Shown: piece by piece, positions 43,442 to 51,451 of the stretch
Position numbering within the stretch: the stretch's first letter is position 1
Layout: every line of letters starts with the position of its first letter
Assembly (NCBI GenBank): GCA_012520655.1
Contig: JAAYNW010000039.1
Span: 1 to 64,000, forward strand
DNA from: Clostridiales bacterium
GTDB lineage: Bacteria; Bacillota; Clostridia; Lachnospirales; Lachnospiraceae
DNA: 64,000 bases
Direction: 5' to 3'
Notes under the pieces: generated by a model
What the model was told of the DNA's origin: nothing
Database searches by the model: none
What the model saw: the letters and a program-made list of their open reading frames with translations, nothing else
Made by a program: the position numbers and the translations under genes

Positions 43442-44176
43442 ACAGTAGATTTCAATGGATTTAGACATGAATTCGGCTGTACCTTCTCCGAATTTGTCGA
43501 GATTCTTGCGGAATCGTTCGTCTTTAGTATACATTATACCCAGCGACCCGAGTATTTCCTTGCTGCATGTATAGAAGTGCTTGCTGATGCAATCCTGCCA
43601 ACGTTTCACGGTATCCTGCACCTGTTCGCAGTCGGGGGATAAACCTTGGCCGTTTAATTCTGCGAATGTACGGAAGACTTCTTTTACTTCCATGTCAATC
43701 TCCGACCACTGTTCTTTGCCGTAAGAGGAAGTTCTTATTCGGCTTTCCTCATGGGCTTCTGTGCCTCCCCAGCGTTCCTTCACTTCTTCGGCATACATTT
43801 GCTTCGATTCTTCTATTTCTGTCATATCAAAATCTTTAAAACTCATTATTGACTCTCCTTTTAATATTTTCCCGGTTAGGTTGATTAGGTTATCAAGACG
43901 TTCCCGTTTCTTAAGAAGCAGCTCTCTGTGTTTTTGCAGAGCCTCTGTTTTGTTGAAAGAGGGGTTGTTTATGATCTCTTTTATTTCGGTTAAAGGGAAA
44001 TCGAGTTCCCTTAAAAACAATATTTGCTGCAGCAATTCGAGATTTTTTTCATCATAGAGACGATATCCTGCCTCCGTGGTAATGCCGGGCTTTAATAGTC
44101 CGATTTCATCATAATAATGAAGCGCGCGAACCGTAACCCCGGTCAGGTCTGCAAATTCTTTTATTCTAAGATTCAA
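43430..44176 (-). CDS. MerR family regulator with TipAS domain
   Basis: A 248-residue activator. Residues 1-70 are a MerR winged helix (RIKEFADLTGVTVRALHYYDEIGLLKP), followed by a dimerisation coiled coil (KHRELLLKKRERLDNLINLTGKIL) and a TipAS antibiotic-recognition-like domain from about residue 105, ending in GTAEFMSKSIEIYC. TipA-type proteins bind drugs or metabolites and activate efflux or their own genes. The start is TTG 44176, eight bases after GGAGG; longer in-frame starts lie upstream of that site. No efflux gene is adjacent. Confidence 0.85.
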   Translation of the reverse strand: MNLRIKEFADLTGVTVRALHYYDEIGLLKPGITTEAGYRLYDEKNLELLQQILFLRELDFPLTEIKEIINNPSFNKTEALQKHRELLLKKRERLDNLINLTGKILKGESIMSFKDFDMTEIEESKQMYAEEVKERWGGTEAHEESRIRTSSYGKEQWSEIDMEVKEVFRTFAELNGQGLSPDCEQVQDTVKRWQDCISKHFYTCSKEILGSLGIMYTKDERFRKNLDKFGEGTAEFMSKSIEIYCTNR

Positions 44177-44281
44177 TGCGGGAACACCTCCATTTCTCGG
44201 CCGTAAGTACAATCTACACTATGACGTAAGGTAAGAGTCAATACTTTTTTATAAATTCAATTACTAATTATTATAGCAGAA

Positions 44282-44704
44282 TTATGAAAGGATATTGTTC
44301 ATAAATTCAACAATATGGAGGATGGTACGCCTGTCTATAAAATGTTCTACCTTTTCCACCTGTTCCAATTCATTATCGGAATGATTAATAAAGCAGAAAA
44401 AACGGTGGAGCGCCTCATGCCTGAATAAAAAATATTCTCCCAATTCCCGCCCTTTGTCCGTAAGCGTAATTATCCCATATTTTTCAAAGTCAACAAAACC
44501 ATGAGAACGCAGATTATTAATCATTCTGGATGCGGAGGAAGGGCGGACATGAAGAAGTGCGGCTATATAGTTGACGCGTAGCGGCTTCAATTCTTTCTCC
44601 AGGCGGCAGAGCATTTCCAAATAATCCTCCATGGCTGTTGTCACCTGCGGATTTTCCAGTATGGAATAACCTTTTAGCGTGTAATAGCTGTCTCCTTGAT
44701 GCAT
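44282..44704 (-). CDS. DtxR/MntR-type metal-dependent repressor
   Basis: A 140-residue winged-helix protein. TTAMEDYLEMLCRLEKE is the DtxR opening helix, VNYIAALLHVRPSSASRMINNLRSHGFVDFEKYG is the recognition and wing region, and GEYFLFRHEALHRFF plus VEHFIDRRTILHIVEFM are the dimer and metal-site helices. It lacks the C-terminal SH3-like domain, like MntR. Divergence from feoAB suggests that it represses ferrous iron uptake. ATG 44704 follows GTGAGGA; ATG 44725 has no site. Confidence 0.85.
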   Translation of the reverse strand: MHQGDSYYTLKGYSILENPQVTTAMEDYLEMLCRLEKELKPLRVNYIAALLHVRPSSASRMINNLRSHGFVDFEKYGIITLTDKGRELGEYFLFRHEALHRFFCFINHSDNELEQVEKVEHFIDRRTILHIVEFMNNILS

Positions 44705-44873
44705 AAAATCCTCACACCTTTCCATTATTATTTTTCCTTAGGTAATTGCGAAGCATTTTGTAAACACTGATTTAATTTAATAAAAATTATTGAGCAAATT
44801 TATCTTTTCCGCATAAGTTAGTTTAAGGAAACATTGTTATATAAAAACAACTTATTCTGAGGAGATGAAAGAT
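44705..44873. promoter_or_regulatory. Divergent dtxR-feoAB control region
   Basis: This AT-rich interval contains a short dyad GTTTAAGGAAAC (44821-44832) close to the feoA start, a possible metal-repressor operator, and a CCTTAGG-type element near the dtxR end (about 44737-44744). Promoter boxes are not clear enough to call. Confidence 0.4.
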
Positions 44874-45128
44874 ATGATAGAACAAGTAAGTCTAAATACT
44901 TTAAAGCCGGGAGAAAAAGGAAGAATTTGCGGGTTTTCCTTAGCGGAGGATATAACAAGGCGTCTACAGGACATGGGACTTGTGCGGGGAGTAAATGTTG
45001 AATGCGCATACAGAAGTCCTTTTGGAGACCCTACCGCCTATCTTGTAAAAGGCGCTGTCATTGCAATTAGAAGCAAGGAATCGAAGAAAATCACAATTTA
45101 TTGCGAGGAGAAGGAAAAATGGGATTAA
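44874..45128 (+). CDS. feoA: Ferrous iron transport protein FeoA
   Basis: An 84-residue SH3-like protein that supports FeoB. LNTLKPGEKGRICGFSLAEDITRRLQDMGLVRGVNVECAYRSPFGDP is a standard FeoA pattern. ATG 44874 is nine bases after GGAG; ATG 44865 is in frame but touches that site. The last ten bases overlap feoB. Confidence 0.93.
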   Translation: MIEQVSLNTLKPGEKGRICGFSLAEDITRRLQDMGLVRGVNVECAYRSPFGDPTAYLVKGAVIAIRSKESKKITIYCEEKEKWD

Positions 45129-47026
45129 GTAAAGATTCGGTAGGAATTCATGCAATAGATGAGGAGCTTGTTATTAAAAAGAAAAAAGAAAATGATATAA
45201 TAGTAGCGCTTGCAGGTAATCCAAACGTAGGGAAAAGCACCGTTTTTAATGCAATGACGGGCTTAAGGCAGCACACGGGGAATTGGCCCGGAAAGACCGT
45301 GGCAAGTGCCCAGGGATATTGTGCTTATGATGGGAAAGGGTATGTTATGGTAGATGTTCCGGGCTGTTATTCCCTTATGGCACATTCTGCCGAAGAGGAA
45401 GTGGCAAGAGATTTTATCTGCAGTAAAATACCGGATGTAGTTGTGGCGGTATGTGATGCAGGCTGTCTGGAGCGCAATTTGAATCTGGTTCTTCAAATTC
45501 TGGAAAAAACAAAAAATGTTGTGGTATGCGTCAACCTTATGGACGAAGCCGCAAAAAGAAAAATAGATATTGATTTGGCAGAACTTGAAAAAAGGCTTGA
45601 GGTCCCCGTAATAGGTACCGCTGCAAGAAGCAACGTGGGTATAAACGATATTTATATGGCTATAAACAATGTATATACGAAAGAACGTGAAATGACGGTA
45701 AGCGAACAAGAAGTACATACGCCGGAATACTACGTAAAGCGGGCAGAAGAGCTTTGTAGAGGGGTTATCCGTTTTGCAGATGCGGAGTACGCAAAGAAAG
45801 ATTATAAGAAGGACAGGATATTTACAGGCAAATATACTGCATTTCCCATTATGTTCTTGCTGTTGATGGGGGTCTTCTGGCTTACGATTACAGGAGCAAA
45901 TTATCCGTCCGAATTACTTCATACGGGATTGTTTAAAGTAGAAGAAAGACTCTTTCAGTTTTGCATATGGGCAGGAGTGCCATCTGTCATTAGGGAAGTG
46001 TTTGTACATGGCATGTATCGGGTCGTAGCGTGGGTGGTATCTGTAATGCTTCCCCCAATGGCAATTTTTTTCCCGTTGTTCACGCTTCTGGAAGATTCGG
46101 GTTATTTGCCGAGGGCTGCATTTAACCTGGATAAATGCTTTGAAAAATGTCATGCCTGCGGAAAACAGGCTCTTACCATGTGTATGGGGTTCGGATGCAA
46201 TGCGGCAGGGATAGCCGGCTGCCGTATCATCAATTCGCCCAGAGAACGTTTAATTGCCGTAATTACTAATAATTTTGTGCCTTGTAACGGTCGCTTTCCC
46301 ACTCTTATCGTAATGATTACAATGTTTTTCGTAGGGAGCGCTACAGGGGCTGAAGCATCGCTGTTAGGTGCCGCATTTCTCTCGAGTATTATCGTGTTAG
46401 GAGTACTGATGACATTTCTTGTTTCAAGATTGTTGTCACTGACTATTTTAAAAGGGATACCGTCGTCTTTTGCACTGGAGCTCCCCCCTTACAGACGGCC
46501 CCAGATCGGCAAGGTAATAGTGCGTTCTATATTTGACCGGACTATATTTGTCTTAGGGCGTGCCGTTGTGGCGGCAGCACCGGCGGGCATCATCATATGG
46601 ATATTTGCTAATATAAAAATAGGAGATGTGGCAGTATTATCTTACTTGTCGGATTTCCTGGATCCCTTTGCAACCTTGCTGGGAATGGACGGAGTGATTC
46701 TTCTGGCTTTTATCCTTGGGTTACCGGCAAATGAAATTGTAGTACCGGTTATGCTCATGGCTTATCTTGCCAAAGGAAGTCTGGTGGAAATAAATGATAT
46801 AGGTGCTTTAAAAGAAATACTTACTGCGAATGGCTGGACGTGGATAACGGCAGCATGTACTATGTTGTTTTCCTTAATGCACTGGCCTTGTGCCACTACG
46901 CTTCTGACTATTAAAAAGGAGACGGGAAGTTGGAAATGGACCTTTGCAGCTTTTGCTATACCGACTGTGGCAGGAATATTGATATGCTTTGTTACGGCTC
47001 AGACAGCTGGTTTGTTAATGAAATAG
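45119..47026 (+). CDS. feoB: Ferrous iron transporter FeoB
   Basis: A 635-residue iron permease. The N-terminal G domain has NPNVGKSTVFNAMTG (G1), HTGNWPGKTV (G2), DVPGCYSL (G3) and a NLMDEA-type G4. The membrane part has two Gate motifs around TMCMGFGCNAAGIAGCRI with the conserved cysteines, and VPCNGRFPTL. Length is normal for clostridial FeoB. ATG 45119 overlaps the feoA end; AAGGA lies just before. The system imports Fe2+ made available under anaerobic conditions. Confidence 0.95.
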   Translation: MGLSKDSVGIHAIDEELVIKKKKENDIIVALAGNPNVGKSTVFNAMTGLRQHTGNWPGKTVASAQGYCAYDGKGYVMVDVPGCYSLMAHSAEEEVARDFICSKIPDVVVAVCDAGCLERNLNLVLQILEKTKNVVVCVNLMDEAAKRKIDIDLAELEKRLEVPVIGTAARSNVGINDIYMAINNVYTKEREMTVSEQEVHTPEYYVKRAEELCRGVIRFADAEYAKKDYKKDRIFTGKYTAFPIMFLLLMGVFWLTITGANYPSELLHTGLFKVEERLFQFCIWAGVPSVIREVFVHGMYRVVAWVVSVMLPPMAIFFPLFTLLEDSGYLPRAAFNLDKCFEKCHACGKQALTMCMGFGCNAAGIAGCRIINSPRERLIAVITNNFVPCNGRFPTLIVMITMFFVGSATGAEASLLGAAFLSSIIVLGVLMTFLVSRLLSLTILKGIPSSFALELPPYRRPQIGKVIVRSIFDRTIFVLGRAVVAAAPAGIIIWIFANIKIGDVAVLSYLSDFLDPFATLLGMDGVILLAFILGLPANEIVVPVMLMAYLAKGSLVEINDIGALKEILTANGWTWITAACTMLFSLMHWPCATTLLTIKKETGSWKWTFAAFAIPTVAGILICFVTAQTAGLLMK

Positions 47027-47289
47027 AAATTTTCGCACGGTCAAGGGCATCGTCCGTAAAGGAAGTAAAGCACTGGAAGTCATTGGATTATACCAGGATG
47101 TGCCCGCATCAATACCATGACTTCGATGTAAAAGAGGGCACGGGCGATGTCTTCATCCGGGAAGTATCCATGTGCAACGATGACACTACGGATAACCGCT
47201 TTTATGAGGAGATGGGAAGATTTCCTACAATTGAAGAAGATGAGCCGCCTTACAGACTTCTCTGTACCGAATATCCAAAAGCAAAATAA
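46984..47289 (+). CDS. Hypothetical protein following feoB
   Basis: A 101-codon frame beginning inside the end of feoB (43-base overlap, different frame). It has no recognised family. Codon choice in the part after feoB looks coding, and the product is acidic with four cysteines and a CPHQYHDFD stretch that could bind metal. AGGA lies nine bases before ATG 46984. The overlap with feoB would give translational coupling and a link to iron uptake, but a later start or a non-coding interval is possible. Confidence 0.4.
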   Translation: MLCYGSDSWFVNEIEIFARSRASSVKEVKHWKSLDYTRMCPHQYHDFDVKEGTGDVFIREVSMCNDDTTDNRFYEEMGRFPTIEEDEPPYRLLCTEYPKAK

Positions 47290-47400
47290 GTGATATTGAC
47301 AAAAAGTTCGAATATTTATATGCTATATATTGTTGTTTAATAAATATCAATATCCGGCATACGATAAGGATATGCGGACTATGGGAGAGGCAGGATTATT

Positions 47401-48213
47401 ATGGAGAACGTATCGGAAGCAGGTGTAATACCCCAGAAAAAAGGAATTACCGGAAGTACGATTAAACTGATTGCGATTATTGCTATGTTTCTCGATCACA
47501 CGGGAGCAATTATATTGGAAAGAATGATGATGAACGAAGGGATGGGATCTATTGTGGATGTCAATTCGGCAGCGTCCTTTATGCAGCAAAATATGGCTCT
47601 TTATATTGCCGATATTGTGCTGCGGCTCGTCGGACGATTAGGCTTTCCAATCTTCTGCTTTTTATTGATAGAGGGCTTTGAACATACTCATAACATGAAG
47701 AAATATGCGGGAAGATTACTCTTGTTTGCCTTGATTTCTGAGATACCGTTCGACCTTGGCTTTAAAGGAACCTTCTTTTATTGGGGATATCAGAATGTAT
47801 TCTTCACGTTGATGATAGGACTTCTCGTTATGATAGGCCTCCGGTTTATAGAGGAGAAGGAAGCGTGGAATAAGATTCTCAGAACTGCTTCCTATGTGCT
47901 GGTTCTGGCTGCCGGAATGGGTGCGGCGGAACTTATGAGTACGGATTACAGCGCATTCGGTGTGCTTACAATAGCGGTCATGTACTTCTTCCGAAGAAGA
48001 AAGACTTTGTCGGCGGGATTGGGATGCGCCACACTTACGGTAATGTCTCCTATGGAAATAACTTCTTTCCTCGTATTGATTCCTATACACAAATACAATG
48101 GAGAAAGAGGCTGGAATATCAAATGGCTTTTTTACGCGTTTTATCCGGCCCATATCCTGCTTCTCTATTTCGTTGCCTGTGCGCTCGGACTGGGCCAAGT
48201 AATGCTATTTTAA
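47401..48213 (+). CDS. TraX family membrane protein
   Basis: A 270-residue protein with about eight membrane helices. GSTIKLIAIIAMFLDHTGAI near residue 19, RLGFPIFCFLLIEGFEHT near 80, and ISEIPFDLGF are signatures of the TraX/acyltransferase-like family. F-plasmid TraX acetylates pilin, but chromosomal clostridial members are not tied to conjugation and their substrate is unknown. GGGAGAGGCAGG precedes the ATG. It is probably a single gene. Confidence 0.85.
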   Translation: MENVSEAGVIPQKKGITGSTIKLIAIIAMFLDHTGAIILERMMMNEGMGSIVDVNSAASFMQQNMALYIADIVLRLVGRLGFPIFCFLLIEGFEHTHNMKKYAGRLLLFALISEIPFDLGFKGTFFYWGYQNVFFTLMIGLLVMIGLRFIEEKEAWNKILRTASYVLVLAAGMGAAELMSTDYSAFGVLTIAVMYFFRRRKTLSAGLGCATLTVMSPMEITSFLVLIPIHKYNGERGWNIKWLFYAFYPAHILLLYFVACALGLGQVMLF

Positions 48214-48376
48214 GCACAGGTATCAAATAAGTGGAAAATGGGGGAAGTTTAGTATTTTTTAATGAAAATTTGCGAATCGTTTTATTGCATTTTAGCGCAT
48301 AATCTATAAAATGAATATTAGGTTTAAAAAAGACGGAAATTTACGGATTGGAGCAACGATTGTGAGAGAGAATTTA

Positions 48377-48766
48377 ATGCGCTTTATGCAGGGAAGGTAT
48401 GGTTCTTACGGACCGGACTCCTTGAACAGATTTTTACTTGCGGGTGCCTTGGTGGCAATGATAGTATCGCTTTTTACCAGATGGAATTTCTTATATGGAA
48501 TAGCTTTGGTGATACTTATATACTCCTATTTCCGCATGCTTTCCAGAAACTATACGCGGCGTTATGCGGAAAATCAGATGTTTTTAAAATATACTGCGGG
48601 AATCCGGGGTTTTATTATGAAACAAAAAAATGTGATGAATCAAAGAAAGACACATCACATTTATAAGTGCCCCGGTTGTAAACAGAAAATAAGAGTGCCG
48701 AAAGGCAAAGGGAAAATTGCGATTCGGTGTCCCAAATGCAGTACGGAATTCATTAAAAAAAGTTAA
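48377..48766 (+). CDS. Two-helix membrane protein with C-terminal zinc ribbon
   Basis: A 129-residue protein. MRFMQGRYGSYGPDSLNRFLLAG begins a conserved Lachnospiraceae-type small membrane protein with two adjacent membrane helices (residues 19-55). A basic linker leads to a zinc ribbon, YKCPGCKQKIRVPKGKGKIAIRCPKCSTEF, with two Cys pairs. The function is not known. ATG 48377 follows GAGAGAG; ATG 48311 would add 22 residues of non-conserved sequence. It ends four bases into the 3' end of the convergent response-regulator gene. Confidence 0.7.
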   Translation: MRFMQGRYGSYGPDSLNRFLLAGALVAMIVSLFTRWNFLYGIALVILIYSYFRMLSRNYTRRYAENQMFLKYTAGIRGFIMKQKNVMNQRKTHHIYKCPGCKQKIRVPKGKGKIAIRCPKCSTEFIKKS

Positions 48767-49512
48767 GGTTTTGATAATTCGTTAAGCTTATTGCATAGTT
48801 GGTTGCACAAACGGACTGAACACGGACATTTGTGGCCGTTTTTAAAGTGGACGGTATATGTTTTCTTGTCGACTCTGGATATATGATTGCAGTTTACAAT
48901 ATAGGATTTGTGACACATAAAAAAACGCTTATCCAATTTGGATTTGATATCGGTTAATGAGGATGAAAATTCCAAAATCTCATGATCCTTATGAAGCCTT
49001 ATCCTGTGAGACTGGGAGGACGGCTCGATGTAATAAATCTCATCATAAGGAATAATCAATAACTTATATTCCATGCGAACCGCAAGTACATCCGTTACAG
49101 GATTGTTAGGCACTTGATATTTTTCATAAACGTTCTGAAGGCAGTCCCTGATTTGGTCTTTGAAATCAGGGGCTTCTTTTATAATATATCCGAGCGGTTC
49201 AACCTTATATTGAAAGGTATGAAGTGCCATTTCTTCATGTGTGGTAACGAAAATAATAAAGGCTCTGGGATCATATTTTCTAATCTCCACAGCTAGCTGA
49301 ATGCCGTTTACACGGCTTTTCAAGTCAATGTCGAGAAAATAAACGGCATTTTCCGGCTTACTTTTATTTACTATTCGCAACAGTTCGTCGGGATGAACGC
49401 AAGCTGCTTTTATTTTCATATCCCATTCGTTGATAAGGATAGTGTTACTAATTATTTTTCTCCAACATTCTAATTGGAATTTATCATCTTCGCATAAGTA
49501 AATAGGAATCAA
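48763..49512 (-). CDS. LytTR-type response regulator (AgrA-like)
   Basis: A 249-residue regulator. The receiver domain has acidic DD near residue 9, the phospho-acceptor in VYFLDIDLKS near 60 and a conserved Lys later. The LytTR DNA-binding domain runs from about residue 145 (EYKLLIIPYDEIYYIEPSSQSHRIRLHKDHEILEF) to the end. It shares a four-base ATGA overlap with the sensor kinase encoded upstream. LytTR proteins bind pairs of 9-bp direct repeats; candidates are in front of the divergent peptide gene at 51069. Confidence 0.88.
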   Translation of the reverse strand: MIPIYLCEDDKFQLECWRKIISNTILINEWDMKIKAACVHPDELLRIVNKSKPENAVYFLDIDLKSRVNGIQLAVEIRKYDPRAFIIFVTTHEEMALHTFQYKVEPLGYIIKEAPDFKDQIRDCLQNVYEKYQVPNNPVTDVLAVRMEYKLLIIPYDEIYYIEPSSQSHRIRLHKDHEILEFSSSLTDIKSKLDKRFFMCHKSYIVNCNHISRVDKKTYTVHFKNGHKCPCSVRLCNQLCNKLNELSKP

Positions 49513-50852
49513 GTTGAATCTCCCTCTTTAGTATCATATAGTGAACATATTTCCAGTGTCTGTGTAAAAATATTATAGTTATAATTGGTTGAATGAATTA
49601 TATTATTATATTTATCCAGTATTTTATTGGCACTGTAAAGCCCGAGGCCGCTGTGCCCTTCCTTGTATGTAACATCCTTGTCATAAATAGCGTCCAGCTT
49701 AATATCGACTTCAGGAGAAGAATTCGATATAACAATGGTTACGGATTCTTCGTTGTTGATAAGAAGAATAAGAAGCTTTTTTTCCTCGGATTCTTTCGCG
49801 GCTTCGATGGCGTTATCCATGAAACAACCCACTACCGTAGATAAATCTAACATATCCATAGATATGGAGTTTATTTCTTCCTGTATTTCCAACGTAATAT
49901 TCAGCTCCTGATTCATGGCGGAAATCAACTTAGAATACAAGATGCCTTTCAGTTCCAGAACTTTAATGTTGCTTAGCCTGCTGATAATGGCATCCCTATT
50001 CGTAAGTGTCTGGCTGCTCGGAAGAATCTTGGTTCTGAAAAATACCTTTAGGTTATCGATGTCATCATCATCAATGTAATATTGCATTGTAGAAAGAATG
50101 TTCATGTAATCATGCTTGAAGATGCGTGTATTTTGATATAGATCCTCAATTTTCTTTACATATTCTTCCAGAGACTGCTTCTGCTGCTTAAGAAATTGAA
50201 ATTCCTGATTCTTATACATAATGCGGAGACAGAAGAAGAATATAATGAAGGTAATAACAAAGAAAGCACCAAAAAGTATCATATTAAAATAAACAATTTC
50301 TGTTGGATAACCTTCTTTTTCACCTTGAATAATATTGAAAGCGAAAATAGTCGTGCAAGCTATAACCTCCGAAATGAGAAGAGCTAATATCTCTTTAGAA
50401 AATATGATTTTATGCTGTGCATATAGAATTCTTAAATATTTACCTAAAAATCTTGAAGCAATGCATGTTATTACAGCATAAACAATTACAAAGGTAATTA
50501 GATAATAATTATTTGAGTATAAATCGGAAACGGTGAATCCAAATAGGTTCAAAAAAGAAATTAATATATAGTTTATGAATATGGCTAGTAAATATCCCAA
50601 TAGAGCAAATAAAGAATTTAAAATTAAATGTCCATTGGAGGCGGCTATAATTAGTATGGTACCTCCTATAGTAAACGGTATTATATTTTGCCCGAATTGT
50701 AAGAAAAAAAAGATTTGGCAACAGGCAATATAAATATATATAATTATTTTATTAATTAAATGCGTAGGAAATAAAAGTAAATTCGTCATCGCAAACATGA
50801 ATGTAAAAGAATTTATTAATGAAATAAAGATAAACGAAATTGTTAAATCCAT
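49509..50852 (-). CDS. GHKL sensor histidine kinase (AgrC-like)
   Basis: A 447-residue membrane kinase. The first 200 residues contain about six hydrophobic helices, as in AgrC peptide receptors. A coiled coil (QFLKQQKQSLEEYVKKIEDLYQ) leads to the dimer helix with IFKHDYMNIL, where the His is the phosphorylation site. The ATPase domain has DNAIEAAKES (N box) and GLGLYSANKILDKY (G box). GAGGGGA stands before ATG 50852. It probably detects a peptide signal; a peptide gene sits divergently 216 bases away. Confidence 0.88.
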   Translation of the reverse strand: MDLTISFIFISLINSFTFMFAMTNLLLFPTHLINKIIIYIYIACCQIFFFLQFGQNIIPFTIGGTILIIAASNGHLILNSLFALLGYLLAIFINYILISFLNLFGFTVSDLYSNNYYLITFVIVYAVITCIASRFLGKYLRILYAQHKIIFSKEILALLISEVIACTTIFAFNIIQGEKEGYPTEIVYFNMILFGAFFVITFIIFFFCLRIMYKNQEFQFLKQQKQSLEEYVKKIEDLYQNTRIFKHDYMNILSTMQYYIDDDDIDNLKVFFRTKILPSSQTLTNRDAIISRLSNIKVLELKGILYSKLISAMNQELNITLEIQEEINSISMDMLDLSTVVGCFMDNAIEAAKESEEKKLLILLINNEESVTIVISNSSPEVDIKLDAIYDKDVTYKEGHSGLGLYSANKILDKYNNIIHSTNYNYNIFTQTLEICSLYDTKEGDST

Positions 50853-50884
50853 AAAAGTCCCCTCACAAAGATTAGCGTCACTAA

Positions 50885-50913
50885 ATTATAACATCAATAA
50901 AAAGTTTAGTAAA
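50885..50913 (-). promoter_or_regulatory. Promoter of the sensor kinase-response regulator pair
   Basis: On the minus strand TTTACT (50908-50913) and TATAAT (50885-50890) are 17 bases apart, about 35 bases before ATG 50852. Confidence 0.6.
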
Positions 50914-50932
50914 GGTAATTGCTATTTTTTAC

Positions 50933-51021
50933 CACATTTTGTCGTACAGTTTAACGAATAATGCAATTAATTTGACGTTTAAGGACGAAATGTGAAATAA
51001 CTAAGAGTTTTGAATTATAAT
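50933..51021 (+). promoter_or_regulatory. Candidate LytTR-activated promoter of the peptide gene
   Basis: TATAAT at 51016-51021 lacks a good -35 box, which points to activator dependence. Upstream lie two direct repeats of LytTR type, ACAGTTTAA (50946-50954) and GACGTTTAA (50974-50982), 28 bases apart, enclosed by an imperfect inverted repeat CACATTTTGTC (50933-50943) and GACGAAATGTG (50984-50994). Confidence 0.45.
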
Positions 51022-51068
51022 TCAAGTGTTCCAAGTAACAATTACAACAACAGATAGGGGGTTTTAAC

Positions 51069-51230
51069 ATGAAAATGAATTTAGAAAAGAAACTGGCAAG
51101 TAAAATTTCGGATGTGGCACTTGAAACAGTAAAGAATACGGTTGGGAAGTCGGTTCCTGCATTGGCTCATGAAGTAGAAATGCCGGAATGTATCAGAAAA
51201 GAGTTTTTGAATAAGGAAATAGATGCATAG
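51069..51230 (+). CDS. Small AgrD-like signal-peptide precursor (candidate)
   Basis: A 53-residue peptide with a strong ribosome site (GGGGG seven bases before ATG 51069). Residues 1-25 form a basic amphipathic helix (MKMNLEKKLASKISDVALET), followed by VGKSVPALA and an acidic tail HEVEMPECIRKE. The tail closely resembles the DEVEVPKEL tail that follows the ring in Staphylococcus AgrD. At the expected ring position there is Ser28 (SVPAL) instead of Cys; a lactone ring is possible, as Ser replaces Cys in S. intermedius. Divergence from an AgrC/AgrA-like pair supports a signalling role. No agrB processing gene is in the window. Confidence 0.6.
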   Translation: MKMNLEKKLASKISDVALETVKNTVGKSVPALAHEVEMPECIRKEFLNKEIDA

Positions 51231-51277
51231 CGATTATCAGGCAAGTGTCTTTTTCATGTAAAAGGGGTTATGTATAG

Positions 51278-51308
51278 ATAGGATCTGCGAACAGCAGGTC
51301 CTATTTTC
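51278..51308 (+). terminator. Terminator after the peptide gene
   Basis: ATAGGATCTGC (51278-51288) pairs with GCAGGTCCTAT (51294-51304) around a five-base loop, followed by TTTTC. Confidence 0.8.
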
Positions 51309-51360
51309 GTTGCATACAAAGCCGGCAATTTATATATAATTTTTTAACTTAAGTTGTGAA

Positions 51361-51408
51361 TTGACTTCTAAAAAGAATTCTTGGATAATGTATTTGAAAC
51401 CGATTTCA
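51361..51408 (+). promoter_or_regulatory. GH2 gene promoter with TGAAACCGATTTCA operator
   Basis: TTGACT (51361-51366) and GATAAT (51384-51389), 17 apart, are followed at 51395-51408 by TGAAACCGATTTCA, a CG-centred LacI/CcpA-type operator. The same 14-mer recurs at 55261-55274. Confidence 0.72.
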
Positions 51409-51451
51409 GAATTACGGATGAGAAAAGCATTTGAAAAGAGAGGGCTAGTCA

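Noticed and set aside
45101-47026. FeoB start at 45101
   Set aside because: That start lies within feoA without its own ribosome site; ATG 45119 has AAGGA at proper distance.
47401-48213. TraX as evidence of a conjugative element
   Set aside because: No other transfer genes are present; TraX-like proteins are common chromosomal proteins in clostridia.
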